A DNA stretch of 64,000 nucleotides from Crotophaga sulcirostris (Eukaryota > Chordata > Aves > Cuculiformes > Crotophagidae): the NCBI GenBank assembly GCA_013397455.1, contig VYZB01000525.1, positions 1 to 64,000 of the forward strand, written 5' to 3'. Shown piece after piece: positions 35,673 through 48,560 of the stretch. Below the pieces are notes generated by a model. That model saw only the letters and a list, made by a program, of their open reading frames with translations. It was not told the DNA's origin and searched no databases. The position numbers were made by a program, and so were the translations under genes. Each line of letters opens with the position of its first letter. Positions within the stretch are counted from its first letter, which is position 1.

Positions 35673-38600
35673 CTGTCACTTGTAATTTCGTCCTGGATCT
35701 GAAGAAGTCAATGAAACACTAAAGCTGAGTGCATATTTGCTATGCAGCATCTGGGTTGCTGCTGATAGAAGAAAGATCCACCAGACTTGAGGCCTAAAAT
35801 GACATTTTAAACAAGGGGTGGAGGCTTATGTTGTATTGTGTGGTGATCACAGCAATTCTACTATCTTTCCTGCTGCTGAAGTGTCCAGAACCCCGCACAC
35901 TCTCTTATGAATCTCTGATCAATTGGAGATCAAAGCAGGTTAGATATTTCATGTCCATTCTCTTCTCCAGCCCATGCATCCAATTGGGTCTGGAGCATTT
36001 ATGTTGCTATGTTGATAAGTAACAATGTTCTTGAAAGCATATACAGGTAAATAATCAACTATTGCTGATTGGAATGATGCAGAAATGTGTCGTCTGGATT
36101 TTCTAACCAGTGTACGATGTGGAGAACCCTCTACAGCAATATGTGAGGACTAAACAAAGAGGTATTATTTGGAAAAGCATGGTGATTAGAAGCTGGTGTA
36201 GCAGGCTTTCTTTTGTCTTTCTCTCTCTCCTCTTCCCCCCCACCTCTCCCAGTAACAATTTAATAACAAAAAGTGGGACCATAATTGGTGTGCCAGACAC
36301 AAGTCTCAGACTGAAATGACAGTAATGGAACTTGTGTTTAGATACCTGAACCTGCTGGAGGAGCAGTTGCAGGCTGTGCTGAGCGAGGTTGGGCACTGCT
36401 GACATCCCCTGCCACATTCTGGGGGAGGGTGAAAAACCTAATATTTATTCCCCAAACAAGCAAGCCACAAGTGACCCTGTGAGGAGGGGAGATCTTACCT
36501 ATGCAAGTCAAAATGTTGCTGAGGGTATGTTGGTGGTGTCTCACTTGCTGCTTCTCTCAAGACATCCTAAGCAATGGCCTCCAAGCTTGCTATAGTCCGC
36601 TGACTCCTGCAGGTATCAGTCAACAGCGGAGTTGGTACAGGACAGCCTTGTTGGTGTTGCAGCCTGTGAATGACAGTCTTGTTGAAACCTTTTGGACATA
36701 CTTGTTGACTTGAAGGGGTTAATGCTTCAATTTAATGTGATGAAAAAAGCTGTACTTGTTAGCTACTGGGTTTACTGTAATTAATATTTGATTCTTTGTT
36801 CAAATATTAACACTGGGTGCCTTGCATCTGTTGTAGGTGATCGCATGGCTGTGAGCAGCTGCTATGAGCAAAAGAGTCTTTCAGATCACTTACTGACAGT
36901 GCCTAGGGATGCAACTGATTTAATGAAACAAAACCAAATTCTCTGTTGAATGTTTATTGGAATAATAAACAATGCTATTTTATTGGGTTTTATTTATTCT
37001 CAGGAAGTACAATGTTAGCAGCATTAGCAAGTATAAATCTAGCAACAAAAGCAGGCAACAACATTTTTAAGGAATAATAATATCTAAGACTTTGTCTTGA
37101 CTTTCAGAAAGTTGTTTCATGGCATAATCTGGGTAGTTATATCGCAATTCATTCCATATATGAATGAACATTGCTTTAAAATGGGAATACTCTTCCACAT
37201 TCTCAAACCATTTCCATAAGACAGGCTTTTCCAGTATTTGAATAGAGTAGGACTTAAGTCAGTGCCTTTTTTCTATTGTTAATATTTGATTTATCCAAGA
37301 AGTTTGGAGCAAATGCAACTAGAAGTCCTCTGTGAATCAACAGCTTTTTGGGCCTGCAATACCTGAATCACCACTTTGTAACAGAGTGTTAGTCTGTGTT
37401 CCAGCAAATCTATGTTTTAAAGCATAAAACTAACTATTAAAGTGAGCACAGGGGGAGAATGGGAGAACAGTAGGCAGTGTTATAAGTCTAATAATAATTT
37501 TGCCTTTTTTTAAGTATTATGGAAAAAGTTCAGGAACTGTTCTGATCTTTGTTTCGGTTACTTTGCAGTAGCAGATTGGCTCTTCATTTTACTACTTTAA
37601 AACAGTACAACAGGTAACTTTTACCAGTGGCTTTAATTTCAGCAGTTGCCTCAGTCTAGGCAGTGAAACAGCAGTCTGAAAGGTACGTTTTGCAGTTCTG
37701 GTGTAATCAGTGTGCTTCTGAAAGGAATAAGTCATTAAACTTGTTTTTAACCAAGAAGAGGGTGTGCCATATAAAACATTATCCAAGGTGTGTGGGCGAC
37801 TCTGTGGCTGCATTTTCTGTTCTAAAATTGGTAGATGCTACATGAGAAAATGAGCTGGATTTTACCATAGCTTCACCCTGTCCTCTTGCTCCTATAGGTA
37901 TTTCTTGTCTTAAAAAGTTGGTAGTAACAAGAGAGAGTTCACAGTGTGGTTCTCTGTGGCAGAGGCTTTGACAATGACTGTAACTGATTTGAATAAGCTT
38001 CTGGGAGGACCAGGTCCTGTAAGAGCAAAGCTGATGAATTTCAGTCCTGCTTTGGGAGTAGCTGGGGTTGCAGGAGACACTCTCTACCCTCCCACAGCCT
38101 TTGCAGCAAAAATGTTCTCTGTAAACTTTCTAAGTGCAGTAACATCTGAGTAGAAATGGATATTCAGTCATGCTGTGTTGGCAACTTTAATGAACTGAGC
38201 AAGCGAATCTGGCAGGGAGTTGAGAAATTGATGAGACGAGCTATTTGAAAATCTCCTTTTAAATTAACTCAGTTCTAACAAATCTATAAAAAGGCCATTA
38301 TACTTCAATTGGGAAGTGTAATGTATGTGCCAGTTCGTTAATAACCTGTGACACTGAGCCAGCAATTGGGGCCCCCACAATACCCTGGAGCATGAGTTAC
38401 AACTGTTGCTTCCCACAAATTTCAGGTTCGGCTTCTCTTGTCTGTGTGTCCCTGTAGGAGGACTGACTGAATTTGGTCATTTACTGTGAGCTGACCATTA
38501 CCAACCAAGTGGATTGGGCTCTACGAGTGGTATCATGAGGAAGAGAGAAAAAATGCTTGTACGAAGGGGTGTGTGTGTGGGGGGGGTGGGTGTGTGTGTT

Positions 38601-38944
38601 TGTGCCTCCAACCTTGTTTAAAGTTTTGTTGTTGGATGAGCAGCAGGAGCTCTTCCCCAGTATGAATGGCTACGGCAGTATCCTGGCATTACCTGTGATG
38701 GGATAGTCAGCACCTTTTTTTTATCTAAACATAAATCAGCAGTGCAGTTGGTAGAGGAAGTCTATAAACTGTAAAGTCTTTTCTACTGAGCATCCTGTTT
38801 TTGTGAGGTTGCTGGGATATGCAGTGACTCCTTAGTGAACTGCTGTCATTAGAATAAAATTTAAAAAGAGCATGTATCACCATGGCTTTTTCACCTATGT
38901 TCTTGCTGTGGATAAAGACTAAAATATAAAGGGTATGATAATCT
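35673..38944 (+). other. Intron without recognised genes
   Basis: AT-rich intron with short chance frames only. A G/T-rich tract lies at 38566-38606. The C-rich stretch at 36225-36250 is a pyrimidine tract without a following exon that I can recognise. Confidence 0.5.
38566..38606. repeat. GT repeat interrupted by a G run
   Basis: A GTGTGTGTG tract, then about eight Gs, GTGGG, then another GT tract. Low complexity. Alternating purine-pyrimidine and G-run parts could adopt non-B DNA. Confidence 0.8.
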
Positions 38945-39070
38945 AACAAATCGAGTGATTAGAGCGCTGCTTTGGGAGACCTTCGTATCCTGCTCTGCCT
39001 CACTCATAGTTCTGACACCAAACCAGTTGCTTAGACCTGTAAGACCTCAGTTCTTTATTTGTGAAACACA
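38945..39070 (+). repeat. MIR-like tRNA-derived SINE
   Basis: A tRNA-like head, GATTAGAGCGCTGCTTTGGGAG, is followed by a B-box-like region (CTTCGTATCCTGCTCTGCCTC). A core-type segment then follows: CCAGTTGCTTAGACC, CCTCAGTTCTTTATTTGTGAAA. The order and spacing match the MIR family (tRNA head, core with CTCAGTTT and ATCTGTAAA). It is far diverged, as expected of an ancient amniote repeat. The tRNA-like head is not a functional tRNA gene, because the A and B boxes are degenerate and no acceptor stem forms. Confidence 0.7.
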
Positions 39071-40636
39071 ACTAAAAATGCCTGGGACTGAGATTGAACA
39101 CTAAATTTTGTGATTTGTTCGGATACTGTCATAATGGGAACTGCATTATTGTCATGAGTCTATGAGACTATGATGTATGAGTAAATGTGTCATGGCATGA
39201 CAGACAACACATAAAAAATATAATAACATATCAGTAACTGCTCATTTTAGCAATAGTGGGCAGTATGATTTTTTTAACTCTTTTATTTGCTGTGAAATGT
39301 TGTGGTTATAAATGCAATCATGCTATTTTGCTCCCCATCTTTGACCACTTATAATTCTTTGTAAAGTTCACAGTGGAGATTAAAGCTTTCTACATTTATG
39401 GCCCATCCAAGGGAAATTTGTATTAAATATTGAAGCTTTTGAAAAAATCAGACTAAACACTGGAGAGCAGAATAAGGATAAAAGACTTCTTTTTCTTGTT
39501 ACCAGTATTCTTGTGAACTTTTTTGAATATCTGATGATGGCAAGAAATTGTCTCCTATTTTAGAGAAGTTTCTTTGACTTTTCTGATTAAGCATTGGTAA
39601 GATTTGATAATTATGTCTTGTGAAAATAGTTCATGAAGTCAGTCCTGCCCTTTTCCTCCAAGTACCAACATAATAAACGACTCTGTTTTATTCACTTTAG
39701 TAAGCTATACCATCTACATTTGCTTATATGTTGGAAGTACTGAAAAAATAAGCCACATTCAGAGATCTGCCCATATAAAATTTCTTGGAATTTCATTGTT
39801 AGATATGTTAAACATTTGAAAATACTACTGGAGGCATGATGAGTTGGTTATAGCTGGCTTGGCACCAAGTCCTAAGAGTATTTCAGATGTGTTTGAGACA
39901 ATGATTTTAATGTAGGTAATTGGAAATGGAAAAAAAATTACAAAGGGCTACAAACTGGTTTCTAAGTTACAGAAAAAGGATGTGAAACTTAAAGAATCCA
40001 TGCATTATTTTATTCCTTGCCTCATTGTTTTGAGGGATCTGCCAAAATCCAAGACTTGAGGGTGGTTTTGATTATGTGACTTGGGTGTGTTGTTTAAGTA
40101 ATTGCATTTGTGTGCTTAAAAAAAACCAAACAAACAAAACCAAAATAAAACCAAAACCTGATGTAATTTCCTTAAATATAGCAAAAATGAACAACAGCAG
40201 GGTTGTTTTCTGCCCTGAAGTGTTCTACGTCGCATGCTCTAGAATGTTACATGCTCGAGAGGCTGCCTATCTGCTCAGACTCATTTCCCATTCATTTTGC
40301 TGATCCTCTGCATCCAATGTATGCAGCCAACACCCAGCACCCTTCCTGTGTAACTGGTGAAAACCTTTATGCCATATTGATGAATTCAGGTCTGTCTATT
40401 TAGGTTGTTATGTCCTCACACTTTCTAGCTATATTTTTTGGTTGTTTCTCTCTTTTTTTTTTGATACTGTCGGGACTAGCTGAAGTTGCTTTTGGGATAG
40501 AGCCTTCTTTGTCCTGTGGCAGTTGCTCTCCCAAGTAGCCCAGACTGCTCCCAGTGACACTCTGCAAGGTACTTCAGGGCTCCGGTAGGACCTAATTAGG
40601 AATTTCATGGTCCACTTGGTGGATTTGTGATGGTAT
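39071..40636 (+). other. Intron between the SINE and an LTR
   Basis: No recognised exon. A CAAA-rich low-complexity tract lies at about 40118-40158. Confidence 0.5.
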
Positions 40637-40642
40637 GTTTAC

Positions 40643-41462
40643 TGTGATCTCGAAGCGCAAAAAATCAAGTGGCAACCCAATGCCCAGGGGTTATATTTCA
40701 ATCAAACAATGCAACTTTATTGTTTTGCCCATAAAGTGGCACGCGGTAGACAGAGTGATGAAAAGGGAAAGAAAAGGTAAAGTAGAAGGGAGGAAAGAGG
40801 ATAATAGCTACCACCACGGCCCCAAAGGCGTCCCGATGGTCCCAGACAGTGTCCTGCCATTCCCTTGGCGTGAATTATTTTGGTGGGGAGATCTCAATGA
40901 AGCTCAGTCAGGAGCTGTCTTTTATGCTAAGCAACACACCTCGCACCTCCTCTCCCCCAGTGATTGAGGACAATCTCTGTCTTTCTCTTGCAATCATGAC
41001 TTAACTTCTGCGTATGTTCTTCTTCGTTGGCCTTGTAGGCAGGAGGGCCTTATCTTGGTTGTTTAGTCCAGTCCCACATGTCAGAGAACAGAACATTCTC
41101 CATACCAAGCAGTCCTTCGGACCGATTCTTACAGCCTTGGGGGCGGGGGGGGGGAGGGGATGACGACAGGGCAAGTTTGCTGATGCAGCCGTATCAGTTG
41201 TTTAGTCCAGTCCTGGACATCAGAGAGCAGGACATATCCCATACCACACAGTTCTGTCTCTATAGACTTTTGCTTCTTGGTATCTCTCCAAGTACCCCGA
41301 TGGCGATGTTTAAACAAATACTGTTCTTCAGGCCAACTCTTACACAGGGTATGTCCAGTTTGCTTCCTACCACAGTATGCTGCCTAAGATGCTTTCACCT
41401 AGAGCTTCTCTGGGTACAAAGTTGCTAGGGTGAGAGATAGAAAGCCCTGGCTGAACCTTCCA
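40643..41462 (-). mobile_element. Solo LTR of an endogenous retrovirus (ERVK-like), antisense
   Basis: An 820-base block bounded by TG at 40643 and CA at 41462 and flanked by a 6-base near-duplication, GTTTAC (40637-40642) and CTTTAC (41463-41468). A 6-base target duplication suits ERVK/alpha-beta-like retroviruses. On the minus strand the parts lie in LTR order: a U3 half, a CATAAAAG TATA-like box (plus-strand 40919-40926), then an AATAAA polyadenylation signal (plus-strand TTTATT at 40716-40721). No gag, pol or env sequence adjoins it, so it is a solo LTR left by recombination. It contains a diverged tandem duplication of about 139 bases (copies from 41059 and from 41198). One mismatch in the target duplication leaves the exact ends slightly uncertain. 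Confidence 0.7.
41059..41385. repeat. Diverged tandem duplication of about 139 bases inside the LTR
   Basis: TTGTTTAGTCCAGTCC occurs at 41059 and again at 41198. Each is followed by parallel sequence: CATGTCAGAGAACAGAACAT versus GACATCAGAGAGCAGGACAT, then AAGCAGTCCTTCGGACC versus CTGTTCTTCAGGCC. The duplication lies in the U3 half of the LTR. Repeated U3 enhancer blocks are common in retroviruses. Confidence 0.75.
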
Positions 41463-43940
41463 CTTTACCACTGTCTCTTCATGCTCTGTGAGTGCTGATT
41501 TCCTTCCCATACAGAGTGCAGCATCTTTCTGAAGTTAAACGACTTAAGTACCCCTAAAAAGGTGGAATCAGGGGCTTCTTTCCTGTTGCCCAGAGTATGT
41601 AGGTCTTTTGTGTCTCGTGCTTGAAGTAAAACTTTGAAAAATCAGTGTTTTGGCTTTCTGTGTGGGAAAATCTGTGTGCGCCTTGCTGCTTAGCCCACTG
41701 GGTCAGACACCCCTCCAGAGTGAAAAGTCAGACTGAAGGATGGTGGGAGGGAGGGCTTTGGCTTCATCAATCCTTTTCTGTCTGCAGCCCTCAGGAATGC
41801 TGAGAAATCATATGCAGTATTGTTCCCTCCAGCATATTCTCATGTGCTTTGTCCAGCCTGGCTGTAAGCAATTCAAGTGACAGGCATCCAGCTCTCCCCT
41901 GGGAGGCAAAAAGTAGTTTTAAGCATCATTGTAGGGAGGAGAATGAGATTCCAAGGAAATGAGGGGAATCTGGTTCAAAATAGCAGCAATCTGAAGGGGC
42001 TGTTAGATGTTACAGTCAGGCCTTTACCAGTCTGAATCAGAGACAGACTTGACCATTCTTGTACCTGCTGGCTGACGGGCAGACTTAAAGTCTTACTATA
42101 TATTTCTATTTTATGTCATAGTTTGCTTCCATGTTGGTTCTGGATATCCAGTACTGGCTTGTGTTTGATAGAGAAAGACTTTAGTATAGGAGAAATGCAC
42201 AAAGGAGACTGAGACTTGAATTCTTCTCTTGAAGCAAAGGGACTGCTCTAGCTGAGAGGCTTCTTAGCTGTTTAGTGGGCTGGAAGGTGTCCCTGAACAC
42301 ACTACTGGTGAGATGTTTTGGGAATTACTGCTCTTAAGCATACTGGTTCAATGCTTATTAATACAAGATGTGTACTGCTAGATCACTTGGCAGTATAAAT
42401 GTGATCCTGATCCATAGGACCAGTTTATCAGGATTTATATTGGATTAGGTAAATCCCATAGTTGGGTTTTATGCTGCCACTTTATGCCTTGCATTGCCTG
42501 TGGGAGCAGACTGTGCCTAATGCAATGTAAAATCTTCAAGAGAAGTTTACCTTTTCATAAAATTTTAGTACATCTGAACATGGCAGACAGAACTGACCCC
42601 CTTGTTGTGCATTGTGCAGTAGGGTGTTTTCTGCTATAATGTAAAATGCTCTAAAATTTACTTTACTGCCTCACAGGACAGCGGCCTTTGAGTCTGTTGG
42701 CAGCACCCACTCCAGTCCCCCACAACTCTGTATCCTATTGACTATACACTACAAAGCCACCCATGTGAATTCATCATCTTCTTAGTTAATCAAGTCATTC
42801 CTCTCACTCGCAGCATCCCAATAATTTATCCATACTGAGTTGTTCAGCCTCTAAGGCCCCCAAGCTGGTGTTACTGGCAGGCTAGACTAGTCCAGGGAAG
42901 GCTTAAGAATTATTCTTTTTTGTTTCTCTGATGCTGTAGGTAAGTGGTTGGTAGTGTAAAACTGAGCAACGAAGATTTGACTAGAGGAATACAAGCAAAA
43001 CTTTGGAAGTTCAGGGTTTCTGCTGAACACAAGTAAAGTATAATCCAAGTTCATGATTTTGAAGCTGATTTACGCACCTCTCATATCCTGCTCGTAGCAC
43101 TCCTTTCTGATATTCTTCCTGTTTTAGATAATTCATACTGGAAAAAATCTCTGGAGCAGTAGCCTTTCTCTGACAATGGCTAAAACAAAGCACGATCAAG
43201 GTTTGTTTTCACTGCAGTTCAGTTTCTCTGGAAAGAACACTTGCTGAGTCATTAATTATCAAATTATCTGACTCTGTGGGTTTTTTTCTGAGAATGCAGC
43301 AGTTGCTAGACTGGATCTGACCCAAGGACTGGTATTCTGTCTCTGACAGTGACTACCAGATGTCTCTGAAGTGACTGGGCTCTGCAGTGCCAGGTGGGCG
43401 CTAATTTACCCCTACACTAGGTTTTATCATGTCTTTAACAGCTGGAGATAACTTAGGCTCCGAAATGATGTTTCAATATTTCTGCCAAATATGTGTTGTT
43501 ATAGTGAAATGATCATTCTGGATAGTCTTGCTAGAACTGGGAATGTACAGTATCTTTGAATCAAATTTTGTGGAATTTTCTTCAGTATTTTTTTTAGTAC
43601 CTCAAAAGATTTTCCTTACATGGTGGCAAAAGGGAATCACTCCTTCTGTTTACTGAACTGTCAGTTCTTCCACTGCACCTTCCTAGCTCCCCATAAAAGT
43701 TGTTACCCTTTTTTTTCTCTTCTGAAAGAACAATTTCCTTCTTTATTGAAGCCAGCTCAGCTGCAGTGATGGTAAAACCACTGCTATCTGCTGTTCTTGG
43801 AGACTACTCTGCTGACCAGTGTTATCCTCTTGTTGCCTAGATGCAGCCCGGACACTTGTGGAAGTATAAGCGACTTCATCTCCTCTGATCTTTTGTTAGC
43901 TGGAGTTCAGTAAAAATTGCTCCATTTCTGTAATTCAATT

Positions 43941-44000
43941 GTCTGTATTATACAGAAGGAAATCTGAGGCAGAGATCAAGAACGTAATTTGATTGGCGGA
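43941..44000 (-). repeat. MIR-like SINE scrap
   Basis: The plus strand TGTATTATACAGAAGGAAAT, CTGAGGCAGAGATCAAGAA and GTAATTTG parallel the reverse complement of the MIR core (TTATACAGATGAGGAAACTGAGG, AAGTAATTTGCC). Confidence 0.5.
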
Positions 44001-44457
44001 TTTGACCCAGGGAATGTGGTATCTCAGGTCCAGTAATAGGTGCTTGTTTGTCAAAGAAAAGTCTGTTTATGAGACTTTGGTCTGTTAGTTGAGCTAAACA
44101 CAAAGTGTTAGGTGATGTGAGAATCACCAAGTCTAAGAATGGAGTAGCCTTACTAACACTGAGAACCACCCAAATGTCATCACCTGGTGTAGTTCAGATT
44201 CAGGTCCCAGCAGGACCTATTTTGTTGCAAGTTTTAACTGAGGTGATTACTTTACTACTGCTAGTGAATTTCGTGGCACAGGCAGCTAGAACAATAACTT
44301 GGATTTCCAGAGCTGCATTGCTTGAGGAAACCTGCACCTGCTGTAAATCTGCAGTTGTTGAGTGCTCCATTGATTCAGAACAACATAAAGGTAGAAAATA
44401 CATGATACTGCACATTACTACAATGTTCAGGAATAATTCAGCTGGGGTATAGTTCTC

Positions 44458-44520
44458 ATCTATTCCTATTTTACAAGTGAGGTTGCTGAGACATTGAGCA
44501 GTAAAGGGGCTGACCCTCAG
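44458..44520 (-). repeat. MIR/L2-like scrap
   Basis: CTATTTTACAAGTGAGGTTG followed by CTGAGACATTGAGCAGTAAA parallels the reverse complement of the MIR/L2-type block (CATTTTACAGATGAGGAAACTGAGGC). Diverged. Confidence 0.45.
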
Positions 44521-47500
44521 AAATGCAATTCAGAACACCCACTGAAGTCAGGAAGACATGGCAGCTCTGAAAAACAAGACCTAAGTGACAAGGTCAAAGT
44601 TGTGTGACAAGACCTTGACAGACTGGGAGAAAAGCTGGAATTCCTTTCTCCAACCACAAATCAACATTCAGTAGTTTGTCTAGAAAATCATATGCTTAAA
44701 TGCAATGCTGATAGATGTCTTAACCTTGTGCTTTTACTGGGTGACAGTGCAGGTTTGTTTCCATTGTGGAAAGAATGCAGATCTCCCAGAGGAAAGAGGA
44801 ATCAATGAAGACTTATGTAGACTAATCTAAACAAGTCTCTTTACTGTCTTTGAGGATCAAAAGGTGCACAGACTGTTCATTCACAGTGTGTATGTGTGGG
44901 ATAAGTTTTGATTAAATATACTGTGACAATTCTCCTTAAATAGCAACAATGCTCCAGGGGTCTTATCCTATTGTCCTAGAATGCTGGGGAAATTTTGCAT
45001 TGAAGTGAAAACCTCCTGAAATAATTTGCTATTGTCCAATTTTTAATTTCCTACATATTATGCATAAAAATCCTTTCTGGGTTAAGGTATAATGTGGCTC
45101 TGAGGACCAATGGCTTAATACACCAAGGGTGAGGTGACTGTCCCTGAAACCAATGTCACTGAGTGAGCTCAATTAGCCATTTACTTATAGCTGAGGAACA
45201 GATCCAGAGGCTTGTAGCACAGTGTTTTTTACTCCACTTCTTTCCTTTTAGCTTCTTTCAGTCTAATTGCATCAATCCAGGCTTGGAACTGAGCAGAACT
45301 GATGTGCAGGCCATGAAATCATTTGTACATGTGGCTTCTTGACAAACTCACTGCTGCTGTTAGCCCTCCAGGTAAGCCACAGAATACTGGGATACCATAT
45401 TCATCATCCCAGAAGGCAGAGTTTACTGGTCCAAACCTGTGTTGTTTAATAGCACAATAGATGAGATTCATCCTCTGTCAGTCTTAAGTGAAAGTCATCG
45501 TTAAGGCAGCAGTTGCCAACTCATACTGCTTGGTTCCCAGTGAGACAGTGAGGCTTCATGATGGATTGGAAAGGCGTGCCAGTCTCGGAAGGCAGTGTGC
45601 GATCTACAGGGGAGGGGTTGATATTTTAGTGGTGATTTCCTAAAATGTATGTCCTTTCAGCTGTTGAGTGGCTAGTGTTCAATAATAATTCTATAGTGAA
45701 TACTCTTAATGTGAATAAATGTCATGGTCATCATCAAACCCAGTGATGTAAGGCCTGATAATCTCAATTAAAAATAATCATAGGAAGGAGAATCTCACTT
45801 ACTGTGTGATTGGGTGGAGGAACAACAGGAGGGATGATTGTCTTGTGTAGGTTTCTGCTGAGGGGCATCAGTCAGTTCTGACATCCTCATCCAATGTTAG
45901 GATTTTGTATCCAGTCAAATCTCTTAAGAGTCCCAGCAGTTTTCTGTTCTGGCAGACCTGTTGTTCTGTTCTAAAACCTAATTGCTAATTGGAATCAATA
46001 TGAACTAGATAATAGCTTTCAACTGAAACATCCATCAAGATCTACTCCTTGGGGAGTTTCACAATTACTACCACATGAGTGGACTTGATGTTTTGTGAGA
46101 TGTGGGCAGAGCTAGTCCTGGTTGTCATACAGAATTCAGCAGTCATGAGAACATTAGGAAATGGCTAAGTAATGCATTAAAAAATAGTTTTGCCTTGTCT
46201 GCATTTCAGTTCTTTCTGCATCCCTAGAAGAGGATGACCCTCAGAAAATGCAGGGAGGATACTGTCAGAAAAAGCAGAGGAGGAAAATTCTGCTTGTGGG
46301 TCTACAAAAGGTTGTTTATACAGGTTTGAACTGGAATGGAATTTAAATGCATGCTAATAAACTGGAAAGCCTGGGACACACTGTAGCTGAGGTCCAGCTA
46401 GGAATACATTACTGGGAGGAGATGTAAGTTTGTCTTATAACTTTACTCATTTCTACCCTCAAATATAGCCATACCTGTGAAATTCCTCTGAGATACTCAT
46501 AGCTATTTAGTCTATGCTGAACATTGCAGACATTAACACCACATCAGCAGCATCAGGTTTATATTTACAAGCCGAATACTCAGGTTCATTTTGTGCAGCA
46601 CATTGAGAATGGCACAGACCCAGTTCGTAGCCTAAATAAGCCAATCAAGTGACTTTTCCTCTCACTACAACTGTCATTTCTCTAGCTACTGCAATGCATC
46701 TGTGGCAGCTTCAAAGCAGCCATTCTGTTTTGAAAAGTGGCTGTGTCTGCTTAAAGTTAGGGAGCATCTCTATTTTTATCCTTTGGTTTGTCAAAAACAA
46801 AGGAAAAGTTTCCTCATGTAACTTCTGCAAGCACAGAGAATGAATAAAAACATATGTGAAGTCTCTGAAGCTCTTCTTATGTGGATGAGGTTCTTCGCCA
46901 TAGGACAATACAGTGAGGAAGTTGATGTGTGTGTTTGGGAGGGTGGAATCCAAAGCTTGCCCCATGGGTCCTTTCTCTTGGCAAAAGATCAGATCTGATT
47001 GTCTTTAGAAAAAAATAATCTTTATTGTCTTTCATGGATTTGGAAAAATGGTAAGAATTAGCCTTGGAAAGTGGCAGCTGCTCAAGGGACTTGTGTCTTC
47101 TCCTGCTTGGTCACTTCCATTCTTCCATTTGCATTCTTTTTTCAGTGCATCAGATTCAACTTTCTACTCCTTTACTTCTTATGCATAATTCAAGCTCTTT
47201 TGACGAAGCTTTCAGCACCTTTATTTTCTCACCTTGACATGATGAAACTCTATTAAAAACAAGAGGAAAGTGAGGTGACTGACTATAATCCCTCCTCAGT
47301 GCTCTTTTGTTGTAACCATCACAAAATCTATTCTCTTTTCAGGTAAACTTTTTGTTCTACTCTGTCATCACTGGCTGTCAAGTTAATGCATCTTAAGCTT
47401 TTATCCTTTATGGAGGTATGATAACTTATGGATATGCCTATATCTGGTGAAAATGCAATGTAAAATGTGATAGCTGAAGAATATGCAATGGTTTTGTTAA

Positions 47501-48404
47501 TGAATCTCCCTTGAACACGGAGACTTATAAGGGCTGGTAACTCCTAAAGGTATGCTGACTAGAAGTCTGACCATAACTTCAATGTTTTCACTTAGTTATC
47601 ATGTGTGCGCTGCAAGAGCTGCCTCTATTCTTTATTTCTTTGAGGCAAAGACCTTCACTTTGGTTTTACAGTAGTTGCTCAATGATGTGAAGGCACAGAG
47701 ACAATACCCCAATACAGATGAAAGTAATCATACCCATCTTTCTAGACTCATCTAAATGTGCAGAAGATATTCCAAAAAAAGTAGACACTGCTTTTCAATG
47801 GGCTCACTGTCCTTAGTGCTAATCTATATTATTCCAGTTTGTTTGAAAGTTGCTTTCAAGTAGGGAGCCCATTAGGATTACTTTGACTAGGGATAGCCTC
47901 TTTGTTTTTTTGATCCTTTAAATGCTTTGTTTCTAGGGCAGGCAAGGTCAATAACCATAATGCTCCTCTAGAACTGCTGCTTATAAAAATGAGGCACTTT
48001 TGAAGGACCGTATATAAATTCTGTGCATCCAAAGTGTCCCCCTAGAACGCGGATAGTTGAAGGGGCAGCATAAGCTGTTTTGTATGTGACACGTCTTCAG
48101 CCCTTGGCAATACTGCCAGTGTTGTAAAGGACTTTCAGAGCAAAGTCAGGCTGGTGCTGTGAGGTGGTGCTTGCTGTTGTGTGTCAGTTTGCTCACAGTG
48201 TGCTGATGTAGGTAGATTTTGCACTGTCCAATTAGGGAAGAGATGTGTTCCCTTCTGCTGCTGACTCCTAATCCACTTTGCCTTCACAATTGGATTTGGG
48301 TGGGGAGGCACCCTAACAAATTCTCAGTTCCTAGTACCTGGCTGCCTAAAATGTATGGACTGCTCTCACTTTGTAGTTTCTCTTAACTTCTTAATTACTT
48401 ATTG

Positions 48405-48560
48405 CATCTGGGTAATTTAAAGCGCGATGTGAGTGCTAACTAACGGTCATTTTATTGATGTTATCCTAATGAGCTGGCTGAATTGTGTATATGCAAATAG
48501 CTGTTGTCATGATTAATTGGACAGACCATTTCATGATGGTGATGGTCACCAATTTCATGA
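48405..48560. promoter_or_regulatory. Motif-dense segment, possible intronic enhancer
   Basis: Contains an octamer ATGCAAAT (48491-48498), homeodomain-type TAATTA/TAATTG cores on either side, GATGTTATCC (inverted GATA) and a repeated TTTCATGAT. The density of distinct motifs without repeat homology resembles conserved noncoding elements. This is a pattern judgement only. Confidence 0.2.

Noticed and set aside
38948..39000. tRNA-like sequence
   Set aside because: A and B boxes are degenerate and no acceptor stem closes. It is better explained as the head of a MIR-like SINE.
41862..41925. Possible further minus-strand CR1 scrap (GTCCAGCCTGGCTGTAAGC)
   Set aside because: Only one short block resembles CR1 and the flanks do not continue it, so it is not listed.
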